Source of the DNA: Bacteroidales bacterium
GTDB taxonomy: Bacteria > Bacteroidota > Bacteroidia > Bacteroidales > UBA932
Assembly (NCBI GenBank): GCA_015060395.1
Contig: SUYP01000003.1
Location: 1-64,000 of the forward strand
Length of the DNA stretch: 64,000 nucleotides
Direction of reading: 5' to 3'
Below are positions 1-8,172 of the stretch, one piece after another; within the stretch, counting starts at the first letter, position 1; each line of letters begins with the position of its first letter. The notes under the pieces were generated by a model. It did no database searches, was not told where the DNA came from, and worked only from the letters and a program-made list of their open reading frames with translations. Made by a program: the position numbers and the translations under genes.

Positions 1-11
1 ATATCATCCCT

Positions 12-101
12 GACGTGGGCTAGCTGCGTTGCTTATCCTCCAAGTAGGCAGCGAAGGCCTGAGTTAGGGATAAGCAGAGTAAGACTCCCACGTCTTTTTT
101 T
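12..101 (+). ncRNA. Candidate small structured RNA ending in an intrinsic terminator
   Basis: An 8-bp outer stem (12-19 with 87-94) encloses a second 8-bp stem (31-38 with 68-75) and an inner part around 50-62. The outer stem is followed directly by seven T residues (95-101). Nested long-range stems plus a poly-U end look like the 3' part, or the whole, of a stable small RNA rather than a simple terminator. 6S RNA is one possibility, since Bacteroidales carry a diverged form, but I see no diagnostic motif and the upstream flank is cut by the window edge. A plain terminator of the preceding gene is the alternative. Confidence 0.42.
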
Positions 102-156
102 GTGCATCTTCGATTCCGGGAGACTATCGAGATGAGAGGCACGGCCCTAAAACTTA

Positions 157-720
157 ATGATCACCGATCAGGAAATAGTGAAAGGAATCTTATGTAGGGA
201 TGTTGCGATGACAAAGCAGTATCTATACATAGAGTATTATCCTCTGTTCAAGTCTGTATGGAATAAGTACTATACGGATTGTAATTCCTGCGTGGAGTTC
301 ATCAATACAATCTATGTCTATATAATGACTCCAGGTCCTCAGTCTGGAAAAAGCCCTCTTGAATCATTCGGATTCCGTTGTCACTTTGTCCTTTGGCTAA
401 AGATCGTAGCAGAAAACTACTGCAAGCAACTATTTCAAAAGAGACTGGAAATCGCGAATGGATCAGAACCAACTGATAGAAATGTCGGAGAACCATCCAC
501 TTTAGATATAAGTTCAATAAACCATAGAGACATCGAAATCGTATTGGCGCAGATGCCTAATATGAGATACAGGACTCTCATACGCTATCGTTATTTGGAA
601 GAAAAGAGTAACGAAGAAACGGCCCAGCTGCTGGGAATGTCAATGGACAACTATTACAATAAACATAAACTGGCTAAAGAGCAGTTTGTCACAACGCTCA
701 AAAAGGAGGGAATATGCTGA
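157..720 (+). CDS. ECF-like RNA polymerase sigma factor
   Basis: At 187 residues this has the usual length of extracytoplasmic-function sigma factors. The N-terminal half (about 5-90) fits a sigma-2 region, with helical sequence rich in aromatic residues. The C-terminal part (about 125-175) reads as a sigma-4 helix-turn-helix: an R-Y-R-Y-L-E-E-K-S-N-E-E-T-A-like first helix, then a turn at L-L-G-M-S and a recognition helix with N-Y-Y-N-K-H-K. It is the first gene of a compact operon, and its stop overlaps the next start by 7 bases (714-720), which suggests translational coupling. It probably directs transcription of this operon or of a small regulon tied to it. The sigma-2 match is diverged, so it could be a sigma-70-like regulator of unusual type. 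Family-level call is firm; target genes are unknown. Confidence 0.8.
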   Translation: MITDQEIVKGILCRDVAMTKQYLYIEYYPLFKSVWNKYYTDCNSCVEFINTIYVYIMTPGPQSGKSPLESFGFRCHFVLWLKIVAENYCKQLFQKRLEIANGSEPTDRNVGEPSTLDISSINHRDIEIVLAQMPNMRYRTLIRYRYLEEKSNEETAQLLGMSMDNYYNKHKLAKEQFVTTLKKEGIC

Positions 721-1145
721 AACATTTACAGCCGCTGCCAATATCGGAAGAAATGCTTGGAGCATATCTTGAGGGCAATCTGACTGCGGATGAAGTCGGA
801 TATGTGGACTCTGTTCTGCAGACGGATGAATTGTTGAAAGGAATAGTTGAGGAAGTTAATAGTGATGGGATTGAGTTGGTTGAAAACTCTTTGGGTCAGG
901 GACTATGTGTTATTGACTTTCAATTACCAGAGCTTACATCGAATGCTATATACGATGGTATTACAATAATTGATGTGCCGCAGACTATGGAAACAGCAAT
1001 GCTCTGTTCTTTGGTTGATAATGAATTTGTTGATAGTTTCTGTGGTTTAGAGATAACTGACAATGTAGATTTAAATGATGTGGTATCATCCGAATATCGT
1101 AGTATAGAGGATGACTATGATAATATTGATTTATCAGATATATAA
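714..1145 (+). CDS. Small acidic protein coupled to the sigma factor; possible anti-sigma-like partner
   Basis: A 143-residue, strongly acidic soluble protein with no signal peptide or membrane segment. Its start overlaps the end of the sigma gene. The first 40 residues (I-S-E-E-M-L-G-A-Y-L-E-G-N-L-T-A-D-E) resemble the short helical N-terminal segment common in Bacteroidales proteins encoded beside ECF sigma factors, where anti-sigma domains often start, but the zinc-binding H-x3-C-x2-C motif is absent. The rest is low-complexity acidic sequence with no family I recognise. By position it may bind the sigma factor or report on another operon product. That role is inference only. Confidence 0.55.
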   Translation: MLKHLQPLPISEEMLGAYLEGNLTADEVGYVDSVLQTDELLKGIVEEVNSDGIELVENSLGQGLCVIDFQLPELTSNAIYDGITIIDVPQTMETAMLCSLVDNEFVDSFCGLEITDNVDLNDVVSSEYRSIEDDYDNIDLSDI

Positions 1146-1169
1146 AAATAACTATAATTAAGAATTACT

Positions 1170-1973
1170 ATGGCAATTTATTCACCTGCAACTACTATTC
1201 ATGGTGATGGACCTGTGAATATTCTATCGGATGATGTTCGTCAATTATACGACGATACGTGCGCGATTAAATCTCAACAACTTATATTACAAGATTTTGG
1301 TATTAATATATCAGAGGATCAATTGCGCCATGAGGCATTAGTAAATGGATGGTATAACAATGGAACGAGCCCTGCTGATGTGGGTAAACTACTAGAATTA
1401 CATGGTGTTGGAGTATCACAATACGATAATGCTAATATTTTCAATCTTGTCAATGAGTTGGCACAAGGACATAAGGTGATTGTTGGTGTGGATGCTGGTG
1501 AATTATGGGAGAATAGTTTATGGGATAGATTGTTTGAAGATTCACAGGCAGATCATGCTTTGATTGTATCTGGAGTTGATACGAGCGATCCCAATAATGT
1601 GAAAGTCATATTAACAGATCCTGGTACTGGTGATTTATTGAAAGAATATCCAATGGATCAGTTTGTTGATGCTTGGCAAGATTCAAATTGCTTTATGATG
1701 ACTACGAATGATGCGGTTCCAGATATTTTTAATCCATTCAATGATTTTCCCGGTTTTGATATGCCGATAAATAATCTTCCAATGATAGGACAAATGCCAT
1801 ATGATATGTTTTACAATGATTTGGCATTTTTAAACTATACTAATGACATTCCATATTGTGTTTATGATGACTTCTCTGCTTATGTTGGTGGTGATATTCA
1901 GATGTTCTCTCCAGAGTCTATTGGGTTCTTTGATGAATTCAGTTGTTGGAATGGATTTGAAATGATGGGATAA
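1170..1973 (+). CDS. C39-like cysteine peptidase domain protein (cytosolic)
   Basis: 267 residues with no signal peptide. Residues 20-165 match the papain-like C39 fold: Gln25 six residues before Cys31 (oxyanion Gln and nucleophile spacing), His129 in D-H-A-L-I-V-S-G, and Asp150 in L-T-D-P-G-T-G. All catalytic positions are therefore present. C39 domains usually cleave double-glycine leaders inside ABC exporters, but there is no transporter domain here and no exporter nearby. The C-terminal 100 residues are acidic and aromatic-rich (many F, Y, D, N and P) and have no family I know. It lies 4 bases before the 729-residue protein gene. Likely substrates are other operon products or a host protein; it could also be a non-proteolytic binding domain, although the intact triad argues against that. 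Confidence 0.75.
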   Translation: MAIYSPATTIHGDGPVNILSDDVRQLYDDTCAIKSQQLILQDFGINISEDQLRHEALVNGWYNNGTSPADVGKLLELHGVGVSQYDNANIFNLVNELAQGHKVIVGVDAGELWENSLWDRLFEDSQADHALIVSGVDTSDPNNVKVILTDPGTGDLLKEYPMDQFVDAWQDSNCFMMTTNDAVPDIFNPFNDFPGFDMPINNLPMIGQMPYDMFYNDLAFLNYTNDIPYCVYDDFSAYVGGDIQMFSPESIGFFDEFSCWNGFEMMG

Positions 1974-1977
1974 ACAT

Positions 1978-4167
1978 ATGGAACCTTTTACAATGATGCT
2001 GGGCTATGGGTTGATTAACTCCTTGTCCCAATTAGTAGTTCGTCCATTAACGGATAAAATGACATCATCATCTCGGCAAGCTGAAATGATGTTTCAGATG
2101 GAAACGAAGCATGCTCTAGATTTGGAATCAGTTCGTTTAAATAAACAGATTGAATTTGAAAACCAAATAAGAGTTCAAGAGTTTTGTCATCGCCATAGAT
2201 TACAAGAGGCTCAAAGTCAGTTTGAAAAACAACTGCATATGTGGCAGTTAGGCCATTTCAATGATAAGATGTGGCCATTACGTACACCTTATGATCATCC
2301 TTCACTACGTTTGGGTTATCATCCGGACCAACATATTCCAATAAATGTCTTTCTTGCTGAAACTGATCCTAGGTCTCCGTTCAGTATGAATATTAAGCCT
2401 GATTTAAAAACACGTTTAAGTAATTTTCTCCAAACAGTATATGTAAATGATCCAAAACAGCACCATCCTGTAATATGCCGCATTGGTGACTGGAAAGAAG
2501 GATTCCAGGATGCCGCTTTTATAAATGCGTTATGGTATGGAATGCAGGGACAACCAACAATTGTCGTAAATCCCATAATGGCAGAGTATGGTGAGACCTT
2601 GGATCTTAATGTAAGTATTTGGGGATTAGGAGAATTAGGTTTTTCTCCTAGAACGGAGAATGTTATCTCTGGCTCTTTTGCATCTGCAATAGGTAGAATT
2701 AAACGCGAAAAAACACAAGAATGGATTTCTCACGGTCTTCCTGTGGATTCAAAAGAGATGATATATAACCGTGAATTATTGAAGAGGGAAGCAGATATGG
2801 TGGCCGAAGGCAATGGAGCATATATAGATAAATTGCTTATTCAATATCAATTACCTAAGGAAATTCAGGCGGAAGTATATACTAAATTTTCGAGAGAATA
2901 CAACCACCTGGTTTCATGTGTAACCGGAATGTATGCAGATATATATCATTTGATAGAGTATGGTTCTGAGCCCTATATGCCGATAGCGATTAATCAATAT
3001 AATCAAATAAATGGTAACACTTTCCAAATACCCCAAATTGTAGCTCAGCATTATCGTAAAACTCTTACAAATATGGTGTGTACTAATTATTTGCAGGATA
3101 AATTACCGGGTGCATTTATGGGCGTCGCAAAATCACTGAGTTTCAACCCAACTGATGCAATGGGCGTTTTTCAGGAAGGTGTCGGACTGTGGGCAAACAA
3201 GAAATTGGACTTAAACTGTGAAATAGATATTCCGACATCAATAGATGAGTGTCTAAAGCTTTTATATGATAATTCTAACGATTCGGATTATAAATATTTG
3301 GAGAAGGCAAAGGAAACTTTGATTTCAATGAATCAGTTAGATGCAGCGAATGTATTAAATAGAAAAATTTCTGTCTTAGTTAAGACCGATATAAGAAATG
3401 ATACTGAAGAAAATGAAGAGGTTGATTGGCCAGTACTGGAAAAAGTAACATTTACTGATGTTGATTTTTACTTATGGATTAAAGAATATGAGACAATCGC
3501 AATGAAAAATGGAGCAACTTACGCAGTTGCGTATTTTCGAGATTATTACTTTGCCCTCTTTTTTACGAACAAAGATGCTAAAGCCATTTGTAACCGTAGT
3601 ATCACAGGACAATCAATAATTGCTCAAAAATACTATTTCCCGTATGACATAATGCCTAATAAGATCGCAGTGTACGATCTTCTACGTAAGAGTTATAATG
3701 TAAAATCAGAACAATTTATGGAAAAGAAGGAATTTGATTCATTTGAAAAATTAGGACGCCAATTAGATGCCCTGATGAATAATTTAGGAAGGTTATCTTC
3801 AAGACCGGCAAGAGTCAGAGAGAATAAGGGGAATGTAGAACTGAATGATTTTGAAAAGCGTCTTACAGACATATTTCTTAATAGCCGATGGCTCAGTTTG
3901 GAATCAGACACTTGCGATGTTGCAGAGTTTGTCTCAATTAAGAATTGGATAGAATCAAAACGAGTTGCAGTTATAGATGCAGCAAGTGCTCATATTTTCA
4001 AGACCGCGACTAATGATAAAACTATGATATGCGTTTTCTTTTCTGATTTTGACGAGAATGCTTTGCTAGGAGATTCGTACCCAATGAAGCGTATTCTATG
4101 CAGTAAGTGTGATTCAGATATTGAAGTCTTTTTAAATGGTTTAAGTTTTGGAACAATAAAATTATAG
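1978..4167 (+). CDS. Large coiled-coil protein of unknown family, core of the accessory operon
   Basis: 729 residues, no export signal. Residues 1-25 are mildly hydrophobic, and residues 30-95 form a charged, Gln/Glu-rich helix with heptad character. Two globular parts follow, about 95-460 and 480-729, joined by an acidic linker near 465-475. The second part ends with alternating hydrophobic strands and C-x2-C (C-S-K-C), which is too little for a zinc site. I recognise no domain. The gene is packed 4 bases after the peptidase gene and 4 bases before the first small membrane protein. As the largest operon product it is a plausible scaffold or a substrate of the AAA+ ATPase and peptidase; this is inference. 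Confidence 0.6.
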   Translation: MEPFTMMLGYGLINSLSQLVVRPLTDKMTSSSRQAEMMFQMETKHALDLESVRLNKQIEFENQIRVQEFCHRHRLQEAQSQFEKQLHMWQLGHFNDKMWPLRTPYDHPSLRLGYHPDQHIPINVFLAETDPRSPFSMNIKPDLKTRLSNFLQTVYVNDPKQHHPVICRIGDWKEGFQDAAFINALWYGMQGQPTIVVNPIMAEYGETLDLNVSIWGLGELGFSPRTENVISGSFASAIGRIKREKTQEWISHGLPVDSKEMIYNRELLKREADMVAEGNGAYIDKLLIQYQLPKEIQAEVYTKFSREYNHLVSCVTGMYADIYHLIEYGSEPYMPIAINQYNQINGNTFQIPQIVAQHYRKTLTNMVCTNYLQDKLPGAFMGVAKSLSFNPTDAMGVFQEGVGLWANKKLDLNCEIDIPTSIDECLKLLYDNSNDSDYKYLEKAKETLISMNQLDAANVLNRKISVLVKTDIRNDTEENEEVDWPVLEKVTFTDVDFYLWIKEYETIAMKNGATYAVAYFRDYYFALFFTNKDAKAICNRSITGQSIIAQKYYFPYDIMPNKIAVYDLLRKSYNVKSEQFMEKKEFDSFEKLGRQLDALMNNLGRLSSRPARVRENKGNVELNDFEKRLTDIFLNSRWLSLESDTCDVAEFVSIKNWIESKRVAVIDAASAHIFKTATNDKTMICVFFSDFDENALLGDSYPMKRILCSKCDSDIEVFLNGLSFGTIKL

Positions 4168-4171
4168 TATT

Positions 4172-4597
4172 ATGGGAGTTTTGAGTGAAATCGGACGCTT
4201 TGTCTGCAATGTGTTCGAATTGATTGCGATTGCTATTGGAGCATTAATCGCTGCTGCTATCTGGGCTGTTGGACAAGTGATAGATTTAGCAACAGACATT
4301 CTTTCATGGATTAATGGAAATATTGAGAGTTTGTTGGATGATGGTGCAAAAGATGTTAATGTTGTAAGAGGTGATGCATTGTCTGATTTTATAAAGCAGA
4401 ATCAAGCGACAGGAAAATATACCGAGATTTCTTTAGATCAACTGAATGCAATGCATAATAGTGTAATCAATGTGGCAACAGATAGATCTGGTAATGTTGT
4501 GGATGATCAAATGATACGGTCTGATAAAGGCCTGTCAAGAGAAGCGAAGACTCAGTTTAATGGACAACCTACTTTGAAAATTAAAATTGCGGCGTAA
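4172..4597 (+). CDS. Small membrane-anchored protein, paralogue A of a four-member set
   Basis: 141 residues: an N-terminal hydrophobic stretch (about 10-45, Ala/Ile/Val-rich), a linker with S-W-I-N-G-N-I-E, then a soluble C-terminal module (about 68-141) containing G-D-A-L-S-D-F-I-K-Q-N and ending N-G-Q-P-T-L-K-I-K-I-A. The next gene encodes a close copy, so this is a tandem duplication. Two further neighbours share a diverged form of the same C-terminal module. Topology suggests one hairpin or membrane anchor with the module displayed on one face. Function unknown. Confidence 0.65.
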   Translation: MGVLSEIGRFVCNVFELIAIAIGALIAAAIWAVGQVIDLATDILSWINGNIESLLDDGAKDVNVVRGDALSDFIKQNQATGKYTEISLDQLNAMHNSVINVATDRSGNVVDDQMIRSDKGLSREAKTQFNGQPTLKIKIAA

Positions 4598-4601
4598 TGT
4601 G

Positions 4602-5045
4602 ATGGAATGGCTAATTGAGTTTATTAATAAACTGAAGTTATTCTTTGGTATAGTGTCGAAAGATTCTTTTGGACTAGCATTAAATAAGTTGATATTAACT
4701 GCCATTTGGGCTGTTGACCAGATGATAGATTTTACGTCAGATATCTTTTCATGGATTAATGGTAATCTTGAGCGTTTGCTGAATGATGGTGCGAATGATG
4801 TCAATGTTATCATAGGTGATGCCTTATCAGATTTTATAAAGCAGAATCAAGAAATGAAGGGGAAATATTCTGATGTCACTTCAGGGCAGCTAGATGTACT
4901 ATGTAATAGTGTAATTAATGTGGCAACGGATATCTATGGTAATGTTGTGGATGAACAGATGATTCGATCAGATAAAGGCTTGTCGGAAAACACTAAAGCA
5001 GTGTTTAACGGACAGCCTACCTTGAAAATTAAAATTGCTGTATAA
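4602..5045 (+). CDS. Small membrane-anchored protein, paralogue B (tandem duplicate)
   Basis: Start chosen at the ATG at 4602, 4 bases after the previous stop, giving 147 residues; an upstream TTG (4587) would overlap the preceding gene without need. The C-terminal half is nearly identical to paralogue A: the S-W-I-N-G-N core, D-A-L-S-D-F-I-K-Q-N-Q, V-V-D-x-Q-M-I-R-S-D-K-G-L-S, and the same N-G-Q-P-T-L-K-I-K-I-A end. The N-terminal hydrophobic part is more diverged (F-I-N-K-L-K-L-F-F-G-I-V), so the membrane segment has drifted while the soluble module was kept. This pattern suggests selection on the module, perhaps through a shared partner. Confidence 0.65.
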   Translation: MEWLIEFINKLKLFFGIVSKDSFGLALNKLILTAIWAVDQMIDFTSDIFSWINGNLERLLNDGANDVNVIIGDALSDFIKQNQEMKGKYSDVTSGQLDVLCNSVINVATDIYGNVVDEQMIRSDKGLSENTKAVFNGQPTLKIKIAV

Positions 5046-5063
5046 CATTAAAATAATATTTAT

Positions 5064-5450
5064 ATGATAATGGTTGTTTTGACAGTTGTGAAGTGGATAT
5101 GCTGGGTGGGTATAATAGGAGGCTTGCTTTTTATCTTCTGGAAAAGAAATAAGCCGAAATGTGTTACTCTTAAGGAAATTGTTTTATGGGCAAATGAGCA
5201 TAAAGGTGAAGGAACTAATGTCTATATCTCTAGATTGAGCATAATGCCATCAGAGATAAGGAAACAGGTTCAACGAGAAGTCGGTGGAAAGAGAATCCTA
5301 AATGGTTACCGAGATGAAGCATCTATTTTCGCGACAATTCTTGATGCAGATAAGCAGGTTGTGACATCTTGGTATTTCTTGGGAAATCAACTGGATGAGG
5401 AATTAATAATTGCGCTGGGTGATAAGACCGGCATTAACATAGAATTATAG
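5064..5450 (+). CDS. Single-span membrane protein with diverged copy of the operon's shared module
   Basis: 128 residues with one N-terminal membrane span (about 3-27, ending in the positive W-K-R-N-K-P-K, so the soluble part is probably cytosolic). The soluble part ends A-T-I-L-D-A-D-K-Q-V-V and then L-D-E-E-L ... I-N-I-E-L. These fit the D-x2-G-N-V-V ... L-S-x-E ... I-K-I pattern of the two preceding proteins, so I read it as a diverged third copy of the same module. ATG at 5064 is used; the in-frame ATG at 5070 is possible. Function unknown. Confidence 0.55.
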   Translation: MIMVVLTVVKWICWVGIIGGLLFIFWKRNKPKCVTLKEIVLWANEHKGEGTNVYISRLSIMPSEIRKQVQREVGGKRILNGYRDEASIFATILDADKQVVTSWYFLGNQLDEELIIALGDKTGINIEL

Positions 5451-5455
5451 TAGGT

Positions 5456-5812
5456 ATGCTTGATATTTTATTCGATTTCTTAGGTGATATAATAGAAGGG
5501 GCTGGAGATGTAATAGGAGAGATTTTCAGTTCAGTTGATATTGGTGAAGTTATTAGTACGGCAGCATTAATTGCAGGTGTTATAACAGTTGCAAATCTTA
5601 CTGAAAATGCGATACGAAACGAACTGAATCGTAGGCAGGAACTTAAAAATAAAGGTGTGACAAGTGCTGTCATTACTGATTTTATTCAAAGTAATGGTTA
5701 TACTGAAATTACACTATCAGCGTTAAATAATAAGAACGAACAAGTTGGTACAGTAAAGATGAGGGGTAATAATGCGTCTGGCATTAAGAAGGGGGACAAA
5801 ATTAGGTTGTAA
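5456..5812 (+). CDS. Small membrane-anchored protein, fourth shared-module member
   Basis: 118 residues: an amphipathic or hydrophobic N-terminal half (about 1-50; L-F-D-F-L-G-D-I-I-E-G-A-G, then A-A-L-I-A-G-V-I-T-V-A), a charged helix (50-65) and a short C-terminal module, I-T-D-F-I-Q-S-N-G-Y-T-E-I-T-L-S-A-L-N, matching L-S-D-F-I-K-Q-N ... Y-T-E-I-S-L-D-Q-L-N of paralogue A. The module is shorter here, with a deletion in the middle. The stop TAA shares its last A with the start of the AAA+ ATPase gene, implying coupled translation and perhaps a physical link between the two products. Confidence 0.58.
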   Translation: MLDILFDFLGDIIEGAGDVIGEIFSSVDIGEVISTAALIAGVITVANLTENAIRNELNRRQELKNKGVTSAVITDFIQSNGYTEITLSALNNKNEQVGTVKMRGNNASGIKKGDKIRL

Positions 5813-7386
5813 TGCAGAATTATGTTACAGTCGTATCTGACGATACGCAAATATCGAGGCATATATTGAGTAAATTGTTGTCTCAAGTTTGTTGTTTTCT
5901 ATCGGAGTCAAACTTGCTCACAAACTCAATTAATTTCTCTGGAATAAACATTGTTGTTAATCCAGATCAGCAAGATTTTGCACAAGCAAATAGAATTAAC
6001 TCAAAATTGTTCTGGAGTTTCAATTCTTCCGACGTACAGTTGTCTGAATCTTCATTCAGAAACTTTCAGTTACGCTGTCTTCATTTAGATATAGATGAGA
6101 GTATTTCATCAATACTCTTAGTGTTTATGGAGGAGCAGTGTAAAAATAATTGTAATAATTCAGACGATGATGATGCAGATGGCAAGACATATTTGGCAAT
6201 AGAACCCAAATATAGTTTGGAGAAAGTTGTCATGCCGGATGATACTAGAAGTCAAATTGAACGTGCAATAATCCTTATAAAAAAACAGCATAAAATTTTT
6301 GAAGAATGGGGATTTTCGGAAATCGACCCACATACTAAGACAATTTTGTGCTTTTATGGTGCTCCAGGAACAGGGAAGACTATGTGTGCTCATGCCTTGG
6401 CTAGAGAATTAGGTAAGAAGATACTTATTGCAAGCTATGCTTCGATTGAATCAAAATGGGTGGGAGAAGGGCCTAAAAATCTTCAGAGGATATTCAAGGA
6501 TGCTGAGGAACAAGATGCAGTCTTGTTTTTTGATGAAGCAGACTCATTCTTAAGCAAAAGGGTGAATAATGCAGAGACTGGGTCGGACAAACATTATAAT
6601 CGAATGTCAAATGAGATGTTCCAGCTTTTGGAGGACTATAATGGTGTGATAATTTTTGCTACAAATTTAGTCGTTGATTTTGATAAAGCGTTTAAGTCGA
6701 GGATACTTGCGTTTGTGGAATTTATAAAACCGGATTATGAGGCGAGGAAGAAACTCATTTCTATGATGATCCCGAGTAAACTCCCAATGCAGAATTCTCT
6801 TTCAGATGATGAACTTGATGAGTTATCTACACTCTCGGCTGGATTTAGTGGGCGCGAAATGCGAAAAGCCATCTTGACCACTTTGGCTGAAGGAGCATTG
6901 CGTGATGTGTCTTATTTCTCACTTGAGGAGTTTAAAACTGGCATTAATGCTGTTATGGGGGAAATGCAGGCGGTTGAAGCTGAGATTGCTAACGCCAATG
7001 TAAATGATTGTTTGTCGGATTATTTGAAAACAATGGAAGATAATCAGGCTATTATGAATGTCTGCTTGTATATCTCAAATAATAATAAGACCTATAATGA
7101 CAATACAAAGAATGCTTTGATAGCAATCGGTCGTATTCTCCATTTGGAAATACCAAGTTTTGAAACTATCCCAACAACAGAAGACTTTATATCAAGCATA
7201 AAAGTTGTCATCGCTTCAAATAGAGTTGCAGAATGTATGAAATATGTATGTTCGGTGATGGCTACATCGTTACTCAGCGATGACATTATTGATGAACGGA
7301 TTGATGATGTCTGTAGTAAATTCCAGGTATTAGATAAGAGAGATGCTTATTGTGAACTTGTTAAACAATTAAAAATAATAATATGA
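5812..7386 (+). CDS. AAA+ ATPase (classical AAA clade)
   Basis: 524 residues. An N-terminal domain (1-140) of unknown type is followed by the ATPase core: Walker A G-A-P-G-T-G-K-T at 183-190, a pore-loop-like S-K-W-V-G-E-G, Walker B with Asp241-Glu242 in F-F-D-E-A-D, sensor 1 in F-A-T-N-L, an arginine in F-K-S-R-I, and a sensor-2-like S-G-R-E-M-R-K-A. The K-W-V-G-E pore loop and D-E-A-D-S are typical of the classical AAA group (FtsH, p97, proteasomal and Pch2-like ATPases), which thread or remodel proteins. The C-terminal 150 residues are helical and unrecognised. No protease domain is fused; the C39-like protein upstream is the only peptidase in the operon. Likely role is ATP-driven remodelling of another operon product. 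Confidence 0.85.
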   Translation: MQNYVTVVSDDTQISRHILSKLLSQVCCFLSESNLLTNSINFSGINIVVNPDQQDFAQANRINSKLFWSFNSSDVQLSESSFRNFQLRCLHLDIDESISSILLVFMEEQCKNNCNNSDDDDADGKTYLAIEPKYSLEKVVMPDDTRSQIERAIILIKKQHKIFEEWGFSEIDPHTKTILCFYGAPGTGKTMCAHALARELGKKILIASYASIESKWVGEGPKNLQRIFKDAEEQDAVLFFDEADSFLSKRVNNAETGSDKHYNRMSNEMFQLLEDYNGVIIFATNLVVDFDKAFKSRILAFVEFIKPDYEARKKLISMMIPSKLPMQNSLSDDELDELSTLSAGFSGREMRKAILTTLAEGALRDVSYFSLEEFKTGINAVMGEMQAVEAEIANANVNDCLSDYLKTMEDNQAIMNVCLYISNNNKTYNDNTKNALIAIGRILHLEIPSFETIPTTEDFISSIKVVIASNRVAECMKYVCSVMATSLLSDDIIDERIDDVCSKFQVLDKRDAYCELVKQLKIII

Positions 7387-7682
7387 GAAGGATTCTAAGA
7401 ATTTTATCGATTGCCATTATTGCAATTTGTTGTACTTCAATAGATGCAGAGGCACAAGCAGGGAAAGTCGCCCAAAAAGGTGCAAAAGTAGTTCAGAAGG
7501 TAATAAAGAAAGCAAAGCCAAAAGCAAAGCCAAAGCCTAATACCAACAGTGCCACCTCAAAGAAAAATGTGCGACCGATAACGTGTTCTAAATGTGGAGG
7601 GGATGGAAAGGTTAGTAATGGATATTATTACGAGAAATGTACGAGATGCAATGGAACAGGAAAAACAGTTATACGTTATTAA
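7383..7682 (+). CDS. Exported small protein with a single DnaJ-type zinc module
   Basis: 99 residues, start overlapping the ATPase stop by 4 bases (ATGA). Signal peptide about 1-25 (I-A-I-I-A-I-C-C-T-S, cleavage near A-E-A-Q). A Lys/Ala/Pro-rich basic linker spans 28-60. The C-terminus holds Cys68-x2-Cys71-G-G-D-G and Cys86-x2-Cys89-N-G-T-G, two C-x2-C-x-G-x-G repeats that form one zinc centre in DnaJ. DnaJ uses four such repeats and a J domain, both missing here, so this is an isolated zinc hairpin outside the cytoplasm. It may bind unfolded or partner peptides. Confidence 0.65.
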   Translation: MRRILRILSIAIIAICCTSIDAEAQAGKVAQKGAKVVQKVIKKAKPKAKPKPNTNSATSKKNVRPITCSKCGGDGKVSNGYYYEKCTRCNGTGKTVIRY

Positions 7683-7695
7683 ATGTTGATGTACT

Positions 7696-8163
7696 ATGAA
7701 AAAATTATGTGTCATTATTACTACACTGGTGCTGTCATTGTGCTCATATAATTGTGATGCCCAAGTTAGTAAATTTGCTAACAGATTATGGAGTAAAGTT
7801 ACATCACAAAATTTTGTGAAAAAAGTAGCTCGTCGTGTTGCCCTATCAACAGCATTCGGTATCGTTACTTCTGATAATTATGAAGATGCTCTTGAGGCAG
7901 GCTTTTATCAATCTCATTCGCAAATGACTATGTATGGCTATGTCCCATTATATTCATTTAGTGCGAGGAATAGAACAGATAGTACAATTCGTGGGAAACT
8001 TCATGTAGTGGATGGGCGCACTGGATATACTTCATCCTACTCTTTCGTTTTATATCCGAATGAATTCTTTACTTTCGGTCCAGATAATGGTTGGACTTGG
8101 CTTCAGGGAGAAACCGCAACCATAGAGTTTAGTAATGGGGAAGCCTATCGTTGGACATTCTAA
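7696..8163 (+). CDS. Secreted protein of unknown function
   Basis: 155 residues with a clear signal peptide (1-23; L-C-V-I-I-T-T-L-V-L-S-L-C-S-Y, cleavage after C-D-A). The mature protein has a basic helical start (30-55) and a beta-rich second half (about 80-155) with Y-T-S-S-Y-S-F-V-L-Y-P-N-E and several Trp residues near the end. No family recognised. The gap of 13 bases to the upstream gene supports the same transcript. Confidence 0.6.
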   Translation: MKKLCVIITTLVLSLCSYNCDAQVSKFANRLWSKVTSQNFVKKVARRVALSTAFGIVTSDNYEDALEAGFYQSHSQMTMYGYVPLYSFSARNRTDSTIRGKLHVVDGRTGYTSSYSFVLYPNEFFTFGPDNGWTWLQGETATIEFSNGEAYRWTF

Positions 8164-8172
8164 TTTCGTGAT

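Noticed and set aside
4587..4601. TTG start for paralogue B
   Set aside because: Overlaps the upstream gene; the ATG at 4602 gives a normal spacing and keeps all conserved sequence.
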